A DNA stretch of 64,000 nucleotides from Mycobacterium sp. DL (GTDB lineage: Bacteria; Actinomycetota; Actinomycetes; Mycobacteriales; Mycobacteriaceae), in NCBI RefSeq assembly GCF_039729195.1, contig NZ_CP155796.1, positions 496,001 through 560,000 of the forward strand. The letters are read 5' to 3'. The notes below the pieces were generated by a model. The model searched no databases. It was not told the DNA's origin and saw nothing but the letters and a program-made list of their open reading frames with translations. Positions 27,308 to 35,188 of the stretch are shown here, piece by piece. Within the stretch, counting starts at the first letter, position 1. Every line of letters begins with the position of its first letter. Made by a program: the position numbers and the translations under genes.

Positions 27308-27328
27308 CGATCGGCTTTCATCCGATCG
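27308..27328. promoter_or_regulatory. Inverted repeat in the PTS divergent promoter region
   Basis: CGATCGG, seven bases, CCGATCG, lying 65 bp upstream of the IIBC start and 19 bp before the IIA ATG, directly upstream of its AAAGGAG ribosome site. The position fits a repressor operator for both transcripts. Which regulator binds is unknown; no regulator gene is adjacent. Confidence 0.5.
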
Positions 27329-27346
27329 GACAAAGGAGTCGCAACA

Positions 27347-27817
27347 ATGAGCAGAACGCCAGTCCTCGCCCCGGTCGCGGGGCGCGCCGTCCCGCTATCC
27401 GAAGTCCCCGACCCGGTGTTCTCCGCGGGCATGGTGGGTTACGGCGCGGCGGTGGATCCGCCGCACGAGGTCGTCGAGGCGATCGCCCCGGTGAGCGGCA
27501 AGCTCCTCAAACTGCTGCCCCACGCGTACGTCATCATGACGGTCGACAACGTCGGTGTGCTGGTGCATCTCGGCTTGGACACCGTCGCGCTCAACGGTGA
27601 AGGATTCACGATCCACGTCACGCAGGGCGACGACGTCACCGCGGGCCAGAAGGTGATCACCTACGACGTGCCCGCGATCACGGCCAAAGGCCTGAATCCC
27701 ATTGTCCCCGTGGTCGTGATGGACGAACGGGAGTCCGAGAACATCACTCCGGCAGAGGCCGTGCTCGAGGGTGCGGTGCTGGCCCCAGGTGACGACCTGT
27801 TCACCGCTGCCGGCTGA
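27347..27817 (+). CDS. crr: PTS enzyme IIA, glucose family
   Basis: 156 residues, the usual length of a free EIIA-Glc domain. APVSGKLLKLLPHAYVI and VLVHLGLDTVAL carry the two active-site His residues, the second being the phosphorylated one. It takes phosphate from HPr and passes it to the EIIB domain encoded divergently at 25696-27243. AAAGGAG at 27333-27339 precedes the ATG at 27347. The stop overlaps the nagB start (TGATG), so translation is coupled. Confidence 0.87.
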   Translation: MSRTPVLAPVAGRAVPLSEVPDPVFSAGMVGYGAAVDPPHEVVEAIAPVSGKLLKLLPHAYVIMTVDNVGVLVHLGLDTVALNGEGFTIHVTQGDDVTAGQKVITYDVPAITAKGLNPIVPVVVMDERESENITPAEAVLEGAVLAPGDDLFTAAG

Positions 27818-28602
27818 TGGAAGTCGTTATCCTTCAAGACCGTACGCAGATCGGCAAGGTTGCCGCCGATGCGGTGGCGGGCTTGCTGAATCGGAAGCCC
27901 GACGCGGTTCTCGGCTTGGCCACCGGCTCTTCGCCACTGATGATCTATGACGAATTGGCGGCGCGCTACGAGGCCGGCGAACTGTCATTCCGCCAGGCCC
28001 GCGGCTTCACCCTCGATGAGTACGTCGGTCTGCCAGCCGATCACCCGGAGCGTTACCGCAACGTCATCGACGCGGTGTTCGTGTCCCGCGTCGATTTCGC
28101 TGACGGTGCGGTGCAGGGGCCTGACGGCCTTGCCGTCGACATTCCCGCCTCCTGTGCGGCATATGAGGCGGAGATCCGCGACGCGGGCGGCGTGGACCTC
28201 CAGATTCTGGGCATCGGAACCGACGGGCACATCGCGTTCAACGAGCCGGGGTCGTCGCTGGCTTCGCGGACCCGGATCAAGACGCTCACCAGGCAGACCC
28301 GCGTCGACAACGCCCGGTTCTTCGGCGACGACGTCGACGCGGTCCCCACGCACTGCCTGACGCAGGGGTTGGGCACCATCCTGGAGGCCCGGCACATCAT
28401 CCTGGTGGCAACCGGCCGTGGCAAGGCCGAAGCGGTGCACCATCTCGTCGAGGGCGCCGTGAGCGCCATGTGGCCGGCGACCGTTCTGCAACACCACCCG
28501 CACGTCACCGTGCTACTCGACGACGCGGCCGCGCGGCGGCTCCAACTCGTCGACTACTACCGCGAGACCTACAGCTCCAAGCCGGACTGGCAGGGCATCT
28601 GA
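27817..28602 (+). CDS. nagB: Glucosamine-6-phosphate deaminase
   Basis: 261 residues, normal for NagB. Motifs ATGSSPLMIYDEL (phosphate binding), LDEYVGLPADHPERYR and GIGTDGHIAFNEP are intact. It converts glucosamine-6-phosphate to fructose-6-phosphate and ammonia, feeding amino-sugar carbon into glycolysis. It is translationally coupled to the IIA gene (1-bp overlap) and followed after 1 bp by nagA. Confidence 0.92.
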   Translation: MEVVILQDRTQIGKVAADAVAGLLNRKPDAVLGLATGSSPLMIYDELAARYEAGELSFRQARGFTLDEYVGLPADHPERYRNVIDAVFVSRVDFADGAVQGPDGLAVDIPASCAAYEAEIRDAGGVDLQILGIGTDGHIAFNEPGSSLASRTRIKTLTRQTRVDNARFFGDDVDAVPTHCLTQGLGTILEARHIILVATGRGKAEAVHHLVEGAVSAMWPATVLQHHPHVTVLLDDAAARRLQLVDYYRETYSSKPDWQGI

Positions 28603-28603
28603 G

Positions 28604-29749
28604 GTGCTGCTGCGCGCCGACACCGTGCTAACCGGGCGCGAACTGTTGCGCCCGGGATGGATCGACATCGCTGCAGGGACGGTGCGCGCCGTGGGTGCCG
28701 GGCCCGCGCCCACGCCGCCCGATGTGGATCTGGGCGTGGCGACGGTGGTGCCGGGATTTGTCGACACGCACGTGCACGGCGGTGCCGGGGGGAACTTCTC
28801 GGCGGCGGACCCGGCCGAGACGGTGACCGCGGTCGAGCTGCACCGCAGACACGGCACGACCACCCTGGTCGCGTCGCTGGTCACCGCTGGCCCCGCCGAA
28901 CTGCTGCGGCAGGTCGAGTCGCTGGCGCGCGACGTCCGGGCAGGCGTACTCGACGGGATCCACCTGGAGGGCCCGTGGCTGTCGCCGCTGCGCTGTGGTG
29001 CCCACCAGCCGTCACTGATGCGGGACCCCGAGCCCGCCGAGATCGACGCGGTGCTGCGCGCCGGCGACGGCACGATCCGCATGGTCACCATCGCACCGGA
29101 GCGCGCCGGGGCCATGGCTGCGATCGAGCAACTCGCCTCGTCCGGCGTGGTGGTCGCGGTCGGGCACACCGAGGCGACGTACGACCAGGCTCGGGCGGCT
29201 ATCGACGCCGGCGCGACCATCGGCACGCACGTGTTCAACGCGATGCGCCCGATCGACCGGCGGGAACCAGGACCGATCGTGGCGCTTCTCGAAGACCCGC
29301 GCATCACGGTGGAACTGATCACCGACGGGGTGCACATCGATCCCGCAATCTACCGATTTGTCGCTAAAACCATTGGTCCTGAACGTATTTCGTTGATCAC
29401 CGATGCCATGGCCGCGACCGGTATGTCCGACGGCCGCTACTACCTCGGACCGTTGGCGGTGGACGTCGCCGGCGGTGTGGCCCGGGTGGCCGGCACCGAC
29501 ACCATCGCCGGCAGCACGGCGACGATGGACCAGGTACTCCGGTTCGCGGTCGCCCACAGTGGAGCGCCGCGGAACGAGGCGTTGCTGGCCGCGGTGGCGC
29601 AGACGTCGGTGAACCCGGCCCGGGCGCTCGGGTTGCCGGCTAGCGCCGGACTGACCGCCGGGGCGGCCGCCGACATGGTGATGCTCGACAACGACCTCGC
29701 CGTCATCGGCGTGCTGCGGAAGGGCCACTGGGTGGTCACACCTGCGTGA
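28604..29749 (+). CDS. nagA: N-acetylglucosamine-6-phosphate deacetylase
   Basis: 381 residues, an amidohydrolase of the NagA type. Metal and substrate residues are present: HVHGGAGGNF, EGPWLSPLRCGAHQ, VGHTEATYDQ, THVFNAM and LITDAMAATGM (catalytic Asp). It removes acetate from GlcNAc-6-phosphate, the step before NagB, so the IIA-nagB-nagA operon plus the divergent IIBC forms a complete uptake and catabolic unit. GTG start one base after the nagB stop. Its stop lies 13 bp from the convergent GH13 gene. Confidence 0.92.
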   Translation: MLLRADTVLTGRELLRPGWIDIAAGTVRAVGAGPAPTPPDVDLGVATVVPGFVDTHVHGGAGGNFSAADPAETVTAVELHRRHGTTTLVASLVTAGPAELLRQVESLARDVRAGVLDGIHLEGPWLSPLRCGAHQPSLMRDPEPAEIDAVLRAGDGTIRMVTIAPERAGAMAAIEQLASSGVVVAVGHTEATYDQARAAIDAGATIGTHVFNAMRPIDRREPGPIVALLEDPRITVELITDGVHIDPAIYRFVAKTIGPERISLITDAMAATGMSDGRYYLGPLAVDVAGGVARVAGTDTIAGSTATMDQVLRFAVAHSGAPRNEALLAAVAQTSVNPARALGLPASAGLTAGAAADMVMLDNDLAVIGVLRKGHWVVTPA

Positions 29750-29762
29750 CCGTGGGCGCGGC

Positions 29763-31442
29763 TCAGATGATCGGTTCCTCCTCCGGGCCCAGGACACGCA
29801 ACCAGCGATAGCCGTAGGGACCCAGGTCCAGCTCGACCCGACCCGATTTGTCGAGTTCGATCTCGGTGCGTCCGTCGAGCAGATCGACGAGCACGGATCC
29901 CGGTGCCACAGCGTCGAGTTCCAAAGCGACGATGCACCCCTCGGCTCCAAAGTTGTGTAGCGCGATCATCGACCACCCGGATTCCTCGCGGCACACATGG
30001 GCCAGTACCGCCCGATTGGGCTGCTTGAGGATCTCGACCGTAGACCAGCCGATCTCGGGCTGCTCCCGGTAGGTGTAGATGAGATTGCGCATGAACCACC
30101 AGAAAGAGCCGTGATCGCGGCGCTGATCGGCGGCGTTGACGCGCTCGGGTCCGTACAGGCCGTCCGGCAACGGACGGGTGAGCCGCCGTTTCACCGCACT
30201 GGAGAAACCGCCGTTGGTCCCGCCGGTCCACTGCATCGGACTGCGAACGGCGAGTCTTCCGGGGATTTCGGGGTTTTCGGCCATGCCGATCTCTTCGCCG
30301 TAGAACAGGACGGGAGTTCCCGGGAGGGAGAACGCGAGTGAGTACGCCATCTTCATCCGACGCTCATCCCCGCCGAGCATCGGGGGCAGCCGCCGGCGAA
30401 GCCCTCGGCCGTAGAGCTGCATGTCGGGATCGGGCCCGAAGGCGTCGAAAACCTCTTGTCGCTCAGTGTCGCTGAGCTTGTCGAGAGTGAGCTCGTCGTG
30501 ATTGCGGATGAAATTCGCCCACTGGCTGGTCGGGTCGAGCGTAGGTCGCTGTCGAAGAGCCTTGGCGATCGGTCGGGCGTCGCCGCGGGCCATGGAGAGG
30601 TAGATCTGTTGCATGCCGATGAAGTCGAACTGCATGTTCAACCCGTCACCGTCGGCGCCGCCGAAGAATTTCTTCTGCTCCTTGTAGGGGACGTTGACCT
30701 CGCCGAGCAGAACAGCGTCACCCAGTCTGCGGGTGATGAAGTTCCGGATGTCGCCCAGATACTGGAACGGGTCGAAGACATCGATCTGGCCGGGCACGGC
30801 GTCCTTCGCGAACAGGAACGGGACGGCATCGACTCGGAATCCCGAGACGCCGAGCTCGAGCCAGAAGCCGAGCGTGCGTGAGATCTCTTCCTGCACTTTG
30901 GGATTCTCGATGTTGAGATCCGGCTGATGCTTGTAGAAGTGGTGCAGGTACCACTCGCCGGTCTTGCGGTCGAGTTCCCAGTTGCTGTCCTCCTGGTCGG
31001 GGAAGACCACATCTTTCGGGCTCGACTTCGGTTCGGTCGCACTCCACACGTAGTGGTCGCGGTACGGGTCGTCCTTGCTGCGGCGGGCGGACTTGAACCA
31101 CGGGTGAGCGTCCGAGGTGTGGTTCATGACGAAGTCGACGATGACCCGGATGCCCTTTGACTTCGCTGTGCGGACGAGCTCGACGAAGTCGCCGAGGGTA
31201 CCCAGTCGCGGGTCCACTCCGTAGAAGTCCGTGATGTCGTAGCCGTCGTCCTTGCGGGCGGTAGGGTAGAAGGGCATGAGCCACAAGCACGTCACGCCGA
31301 GGTCGTTGAGGTACTCGAGGCGGTCGGTCATCCCTCGGATGTCACCGGTGCCGTCGCCGTTCCAGTCGTAGAAGGTCTCGATGTCGGCGCAGTAGAAGAC
31401 GGCGTTCTTCCACCACAGGTCGCCCGAGTCCGCCGACCTCAC
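29763..31442 (-). CDS. GH13 alpha-amylase-family enzyme, trehalose-synthase-like
   Basis: 559 residues. The barrel shows the four GH13 regions: VDFVMNHTSD, GFRVDAVPF (nucleophile Asp), GEVNV (acid/base Glu) and FIRNHDELT. The opening WWKNAVFYCADIETF and WNGDGTGDIRG closely resemble trehalose synthase (TreS), which interconverts maltose and trehalose, but the product specificity cannot be read here and a maltokinase domain is absent. The GTG at 31442 overlaps the stop of the upstream LLM gene (GTGA), so the pair is translationally coupled. The frame is open far upstream, but that would overlay the LLM gene. Confidence 0.85.
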   Translation of the reverse strand: MRSADSGDLWWKNAVFYCADIETFYDWNGDGTGDIRGMTDRLEYLNDLGVTCLWLMPFYPTARKDDGYDITDFYGVDPRLGTLGDFVELVRTAKSKGIRVIVDFVMNHTSDAHPWFKSARRSKDDPYRDHYVWSATEPKSSPKDVVFPDQEDSNWELDRKTGEWYLHHFYKHQPDLNIENPKVQEEISRTLGFWLELGVSGFRVDAVPFLFAKDAVPGQIDVFDPFQYLGDIRNFITRRLGDAVLLGEVNVPYKEQKKFFGGADGDGLNMQFDFIGMQQIYLSMARGDARPIAKALRQRPTLDPTSQWANFIRNHDELTLDKLSDTERQEVFDAFGPDPDMQLYGRGLRRRLPPMLGGDERRMKMAYSLAFSLPGTPVLFYGEEIGMAENPEIPGRLAVRSPMQWTGGTNGGFSSAVKRRLTRPLPDGLYGPERVNAADQRRDHGSFWWFMRNLIYTYREQPEIGWSTVEILKQPNRAVLAHVCREESGWSMIALHNFGAEGCIVALELDAVAPGSVLVDLLDGRTEIELDKSGRVELDLGPYGYRWLRVLGPEEEPII

Positions 31443-32419
31443 GCGGTCACCAGCGGGGGAGTCGGAGCCAGCTGCGGCAGGACGTGCTCGCCGAAAGCGT
31501 CGATGAATCCCGCCTGCTGCTGGCCTACGAAGTGCAGATACAACTCGTCCCACCCTTGATCGAGGTACTGCGCCAGCAGGTCCGCGTGCTGAGCCAGATC
31601 GTGGGATACGTTGACGGACTTCCTCACCTGGTCGGTGGAGACGGTTTCGCCGATGACGTCGAAGGCCTCCACCGTCTCGACGTCCCAACACACCGGTGGG
31701 GCGAAGACGTTGCTGCGCCACTGGTCGTGTGCGACGGCGATGGCTTCGTCCTCGGTGGGAGCCCAGGAGAGGTGGACCTGCAGACGAGCGGGTCCCCGGC
31801 CACCGGCGTCGCGGTAGGAGTCCAGGATCTTCTGCAAGGTGTCCTTCGGCTGGTTGACGGTGATCAGGCCGTCCGCCCACGCGGCATGTCGGGCCGCGGT
31901 CTCGGGAGTGACGGCCGGGCCGACGAGGTCGGGGACGGTCTCCGGCAACGTCCAGAGCTGCGCCCGGTTCACGTGTACCAGGCCATCGTGACTGACCTCC
32001 TCACCCTGCAGCAGGCGCCGGATCACCGTGACGCATTCGACGAGCCGATCGTCGCGTAATTCCTTGCGCGGCCACACATCACCGGTGATGCGTTCGTTCG
32101 AGGCTTCGCCGGATCCGAGGGCCGCCCAGAAACGCCCAGGGAACATCTGCGCGAGTGTCGCGATGGCTTGGGCGATGATCGCCGGGTGGTAGCGCTGCCC
32201 CGGCGCGTTGACGACGCCGAACGGCAGCTGGGTCGTGGCGAGCGCCGCCCCGAGGAACGACCAGGCGAAGCCGGATTCGCCCTGTCGAGTGCTCCACGGG
32301 CTGAAGTGGTCCGAGGACATCCCGGCGGTGAAGCCGGCCTGTTCCGCCTGCTGGACATCCCGTAACAACTGGGCTGGGCTGATCTGCTCGTGCGAACAGT
32401 GAAATCCGATGACCGGCAT
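31439..32419 (-). CDS. LLM-class flavin oxidoreductase (TIGR03885-like)
   Basis: 326 residues with the luciferase-like TIM-barrel start (MPVIGFHCSHEQISPAQLL) and FGVVNAPGQRYHPAIIAQAIATL-type core, cited here as the segment RYHPAIIAQAIATLAQMFPG. It resembles TIGR03885, a group described as flavin oxidoreductases that may not use F420. The stop overlaps the start of the GH13 gene by 4 bp. In actinobacteria this oxidoreductase is often next to a TreS-like enzyme, so the pair may share a pathway, but its reaction is not known. Confidence 0.8.
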   Translation of the reverse strand: MPVIGFHCSHEQISPAQLLRDVQQAEQAGFTAGMSSDHFSPWSTRQGESGFAWSFLGAALATTQLPFGVVNAPGQRYHPAIIAQAIATLAQMFPGRFWAALGSGEASNERITGDVWPRKELRDDRLVECVTVIRRLLQGEEVSHDGLVHVNRAQLWTLPETVPDLVGPAVTPETAARHAAWADGLITVNQPKDTLQKILDSYRDAGGRGPARLQVHLSWAPTEDEAIAVAHDQWRSNVFAPPVCWDVETVEAFDVIGETVSTDQVRKSVNVSHDLAQHADLLAQYLDQGWDELYLHFVGQQQAGFIDAFGEHVLPQLAPTPPLVTA

Positions 32420-32501
32420 GCCGCGTGCGTACCCGGTCTCTGCCGCACCTACGCCGCTCTGAACGAAGCTGTCTCAGAGCGCATCGGATCTGGACGTTTT
32501 G

Positions 32502-33602
32502 CTAGCTCGCACCTAACTCGATCATCTGGTCCACCTCGAGGGCGCGGCCTGCCATCTCGGACTGTGCTCTGTCCAACGCATCGGCCTGGTCCTCATCGGC
32601 CTTCATCAGAGCGTCGATGTCCGAGGCCGCCATGTCGTGGACTCCCATGTCGACGAACGCCTTCTGCACCTTGGGTCCCCACAGGCCGATGTCTTTGACG
32701 ATCGGCACGATGCGGCTGAACAGGTGCGAGCGGAACTGGATCATCACCGGCGAGTGGTCGACCCACTGGGCACACTCCTTGACGTTGAGACCGAGCGTTT
32801 CGAAGACTTCCTCGCCCCGGAACCGGTCACGCATCAGATAGCACGCCTCGACGACGAACTCCTCCCGCTCGTCCCGTTCGGCGTCTGTCAGCGCCGAGTA
32901 GTAGTCCTTCAGCGAAATTCGGCCGAACGCGACGTGTCGGGCTTCGTCCTGCATGACATAGGCGAGCAGTTGTTTGGCCAACGAGCCTTCGGGCGCCAGA
33001 TCCCGCTGCACCCCAAACGCGGCGAGTGCGAGCCCTTCGATGAGAACCTGCATGCCGAGGTAGGGCATGTCCCAGCGCGAGTCGCTCAGGGTGTCCCCCA
33101 AGAGCGCGGTCAAGTTCGAGTTGATCGGGTACACCAGGCCGATTTTCTCGTGGAGGAATCGCGAGAACGCCTCGACGTGTCGGGCCTCATCCATAGTTTG
33201 GGTCGCGGCGTAGAACTTCGCGTCCATGTCCGGGACGACCTCGACGATCTTGGCCGCGCACACCATCGCCCCCTGCTCGCCGTGCAGGAACTGCGAGAAA
33301 CCCCAGGCCGCGTTGTGCCGGCGGAACTCGGCGCGGCGTGCTTCGTCGGCGGCCTCCCAGGCCGGGCTGCCGAACAGCCCGATGAACTCGTCGGGAATCC
33401 CGACCGGGTTCGTCGGGTCGACGTCCAGGCTCCAGTCGATCCGCGACTGGGCATCCCACTGCTTGTCCTTTCCTTTTTGGTAGAGGGAGAGGAGCCGGTC
33501 GCGCCCCTCGTCGTACTCCCACGTGAAGCGGGCGTCACCCGCGCTGGGGGTCTCCCACGAGTACGGCAGGGGCACATCGGTGTATTTGTCCCTCGTGGTC
33601 AT
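32502..33602 (-). CDS. Ferritin-like diiron protein
   Basis: 366 residues from the ATG at 33602 (MTTRDKYTDVPLPYSW). A four-helix diiron pattern is visible in order: Glu in FLHGEQGAMV, ExxH in DEARHVEAF, Glu in VLIEGLALAAFG and ExxH in DEARHVAFG. This gives the six ligands of a carboxylate-bridged iron pair. It may be an oxygenase or oxidase; substrate unknown. An ATG at 33641 is also in frame. Two ATATGAC repeats (33624-33630, 33640-33646), 16 bp apart, lie upstream of the chosen start and could be part of the promoter or operator. Confidence 0.8.
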   Translation of the reverse strand: MTTRDKYTDVPLPYSWETPSAGDARFTWEYDEGRDRLLSLYQKGKDKQWDAQSRIDWSLDVDPTNPVGIPDEFIGLFGSPAWEAADEARRAEFRRHNAAWGFSQFLHGEQGAMVCAAKIVEVVPDMDAKFYAATQTMDEARHVEAFSRFLHEKIGLVYPINSNLTALLGDTLSDSRWDMPYLGMQVLIEGLALAAFGVQRDLAPEGSLAKQLLAYVMQDEARHVAFGRISLKDYYSALTDAERDEREEFVVEACYLMRDRFRGEEVFETLGLNVKECAQWVDHSPVMIQFRSHLFSRIVPIVKDIGLWGPKVQKAFVDMGVHDMAASDIDALMKADEDQADALDRAQSEMAGRALEVDQMIELGAS

Positions 33603-33960
33603 CGGCCGCCATCCCTCTTCCAGATATGACCGGATGGCCATATGACGAATCTCACAATGCTTTCAGCGTCCGCAGGTGTCGTCAACGCCGATGCGGTACA
33701 TCTGACTCGGTGTTGTGTCCGATTCATCGTCGGTGGTTGACGATGCCGGGCATGCAGTAGGGGAGTACTGCATTCGGGTTTCTCGCGAAGTCGGCTCCCC
33801 GCTTGTCGCGGATGGATGCAGACGGGGGTTCGCCTTGGGAATGAGTCGAAGGCTCCGTGGGCCTCGGCGCCGCTTTCGGGATCACATCTTCTGAAGCTCG
33901 GCCAGATGAGCACGTTCTGCGCGGCGCTCAATTGGCGGATGTCTTGCAACATCACATGAG
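33603..33960. other. 358-bp non-coding stretch
   Basis: Between the ferritin-like gene and tRNA-Gly. It holds the paired ATATGAC repeats near 33624-33646 and the inverted repeat at 33752-33773. Open frames here (for example on the minus strand from 33955) have no ribosome site or family resemblance. No RNA gene was recognised apart from the adjoining tRNA. Confidence 0.6.
33752..33773. promoter_or_regulatory. Inverted repeat of unknown role
   Basis: ATGCAGTA, six bases (GGGGAG), TACTGCAT: a perfect 8-bp palindrome, about 150 bp upstream of the ferritin-like start and 190 bp downstream of the tRNA-Gly 3' end. The size fits a dimeric repressor site; a short RNA hairpin is the alternative. Confidence 0.4.
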
Positions 33961-34031
33961 AGCCGATGACGGGAATCGAACCCGCGTATTCAGCTTGGGA
34001 AGCTGATGTTCTGCCATTGAACTACATCGGC
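33961..34031 (-). tRNA. tRNA-Gly (anticodon CCC)
   Basis: 71 bases read on the minus strand: acceptor arms GCCGATG and CATCGGC pair fully, D stem GTTC/GAAC, anticodon stem TCAGC/GCTGA around the loop TTCCCAA (anticodon CCC, reading GGG), T stem GCGGG/CCCGT with the TTCGATT loop, and a T discriminator. No CCA is encoded in the 71 bases. A glycine tRNA near dcd is also the arrangement I recall in M. tuberculosis. Confidence 0.95.
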
Positions 34032-34204
34032 ACTTTCGAACAGGAAGGCTAACACCCGCCGGCCGCCGCGTGTGAACAGCGGCGTTGATGGGCGGCCGTC
34101 AAGAATCGCCGGCTGACCATCAAGAAGGCGTCAAGATCGTGGTGCGCGTCGAACGACCGGCCGATCGTGGAAGCCATGAGTACTTACCGACCTCCCCGGG
34201 ATCG

Positions 34205-34360
34205 ATGATGGGTCCGTCGTCGCTGACCGATCTGCTCGAGCTGGTGCTGATTCTGGCCGTCTTCATGCTGGTCCTCCTCACCTGCCGGTACCTGAACACC
34301 CGCCCCGACCGGGTCGCCGAATCCGCCGAGTCGGCGGACGCGCCCGCCGCCTACCGGTAA
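34205..34360 (+). CDS. Small single-span membrane protein (hypothetical)
   Basis: 51 residues from the ATG at 34205. A single hydrophobic helix ([18 protein letters not shown]) is followed by a short polar tail, the form of a small membrane protein. The frame is open further left to 34085, but that part has no family character. A 10-codon frame (34176-34208) overlaps the start and could be a leader, though it may be chance. No strong ribosome site. Function unknown; dcd starts 28 bp later. Confidence 0.45.
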   Translation: MMGPSSLTDLLELVLILAVFMLVLLTCRYLNTRPDRVAESAESADAPAAYR

Positions 34361-34388
34361 GGCCTCGGTCGGCCGCTACGCTCGTGCG

Positions 34389-34961
34389 GTGCTGCTCTCC
34401 GACCGCGATATCCGCGCCGAGATCAAGGCCGGCAGGCTCGGTGTCGATCCGTTCGACGACAGCCTGGTCCAGCCTTCCAGCGTCGACGTCCGTCTCGACA
34501 ACCTGTTCCGAGTCTTCAACAACACCCGCTACACCCACATCGACCCCGCCGAACGCCAGGACGACCTGACCTCCCTCGTCGAACCGAAGGAAGGCGAGCC
34601 GTTCGTCCTGCATCCGGGCGAGTTCGTGCTCGGGGCGACGTTAGAGCGTTGCACCCTGCCCGACGACCTGGCCGGGCGACTGGAAGGCAAGTCGTCGTTG
34701 GGCAGGCTCGGTCTGCTGACGCACTCCACAGCCGGGTTCATAGACCCGGGATTCTCCGGGCACATCACCCTGGAGCTGTCGAACGTCGCCAACCTGCCGA
34801 TCACGCTGTGGCCGGGGATGAAGATCGGGCAGCTCTGCCTGCTGCGGCTGACCAGCCCCGCCGAGCACCCCTACGGCAGCGCGAAGGCGGGCTCGAAGTA
34901 TCAGAACCAGCGCGGGCCCACGCCGTCGCGGTCCTATCAGAACTTCCTCAGATCCCGCTGA
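34389..34961 (+). CDS. dcd: dCTP deaminase (bifunctional type)
   Basis: 190 residues, the same length as M. tuberculosis Dcd (Rv0321) and near-identical to it as I recall the sequence. Motifs [27 protein letters not shown] and [18 protein letters not shown] are intact. The mycobacterial enzyme both deaminates dCTP and hydrolyses dUTP to give dUMP for thymidylate synthesis. GTG start at 34389. Confidence 0.95.
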   Translation: MLLSDRDIRAEIKAGRLGVDPFDDSLVQPSSVDVRLDNLFRVFNNTRYTHIDPAERQDDLTSLVEPKEGEPFVLHPGEFVLGATLERCTLPDDLAGRLEGKSSLGRLGLLTHSTAGFIDPGFSGHITLELSNVANLPITLWPGMKIGQLCLLRLTSPAEHPYGSAKAGSKYQNQRGPTPSRSYQNFLRSR

Positions 34962-35188
34962 GGCGGAAACGTCACAGCCGTTTGTCGGCAGCCCGAGTAT
35001 CGTCGGAAAAACCGGCGCCATCGCGCATCCGTGCGTCGCGTTCCGGCTACGTCTTCACCGCTGTCAGCTAACAGCGTCCGATGTAACGCGACGGCTGGTC
35101 ACACCGATGAAGTACTAGTTGTCGGCTCGTGATGGCTCGTTGAGCGAAGGCAGCCAACCAGGCGTAGCAAACATTTTGGAGGGGTGTA

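Noticed and set aside
31443..31880. Upstream extension of the GH13 frame
   Set aside because: It would lie inside the LLM oxidoreductase gene and adds Arg/Gly-rich residues unlike GH13; the coupled GTG at 31442 is better.
33599..33955. 118-codon minus-strand frame before the ferritin-like gene
   Set aside because: No ribosome site, no family resemblance, and it overlaps the likely promoter.
33961..34031. tRNA-Gly as an attachment site of an integrated element
   Set aside because: No integrase, no duplicated tRNA 3' end and no phage-like genes were seen on either side.
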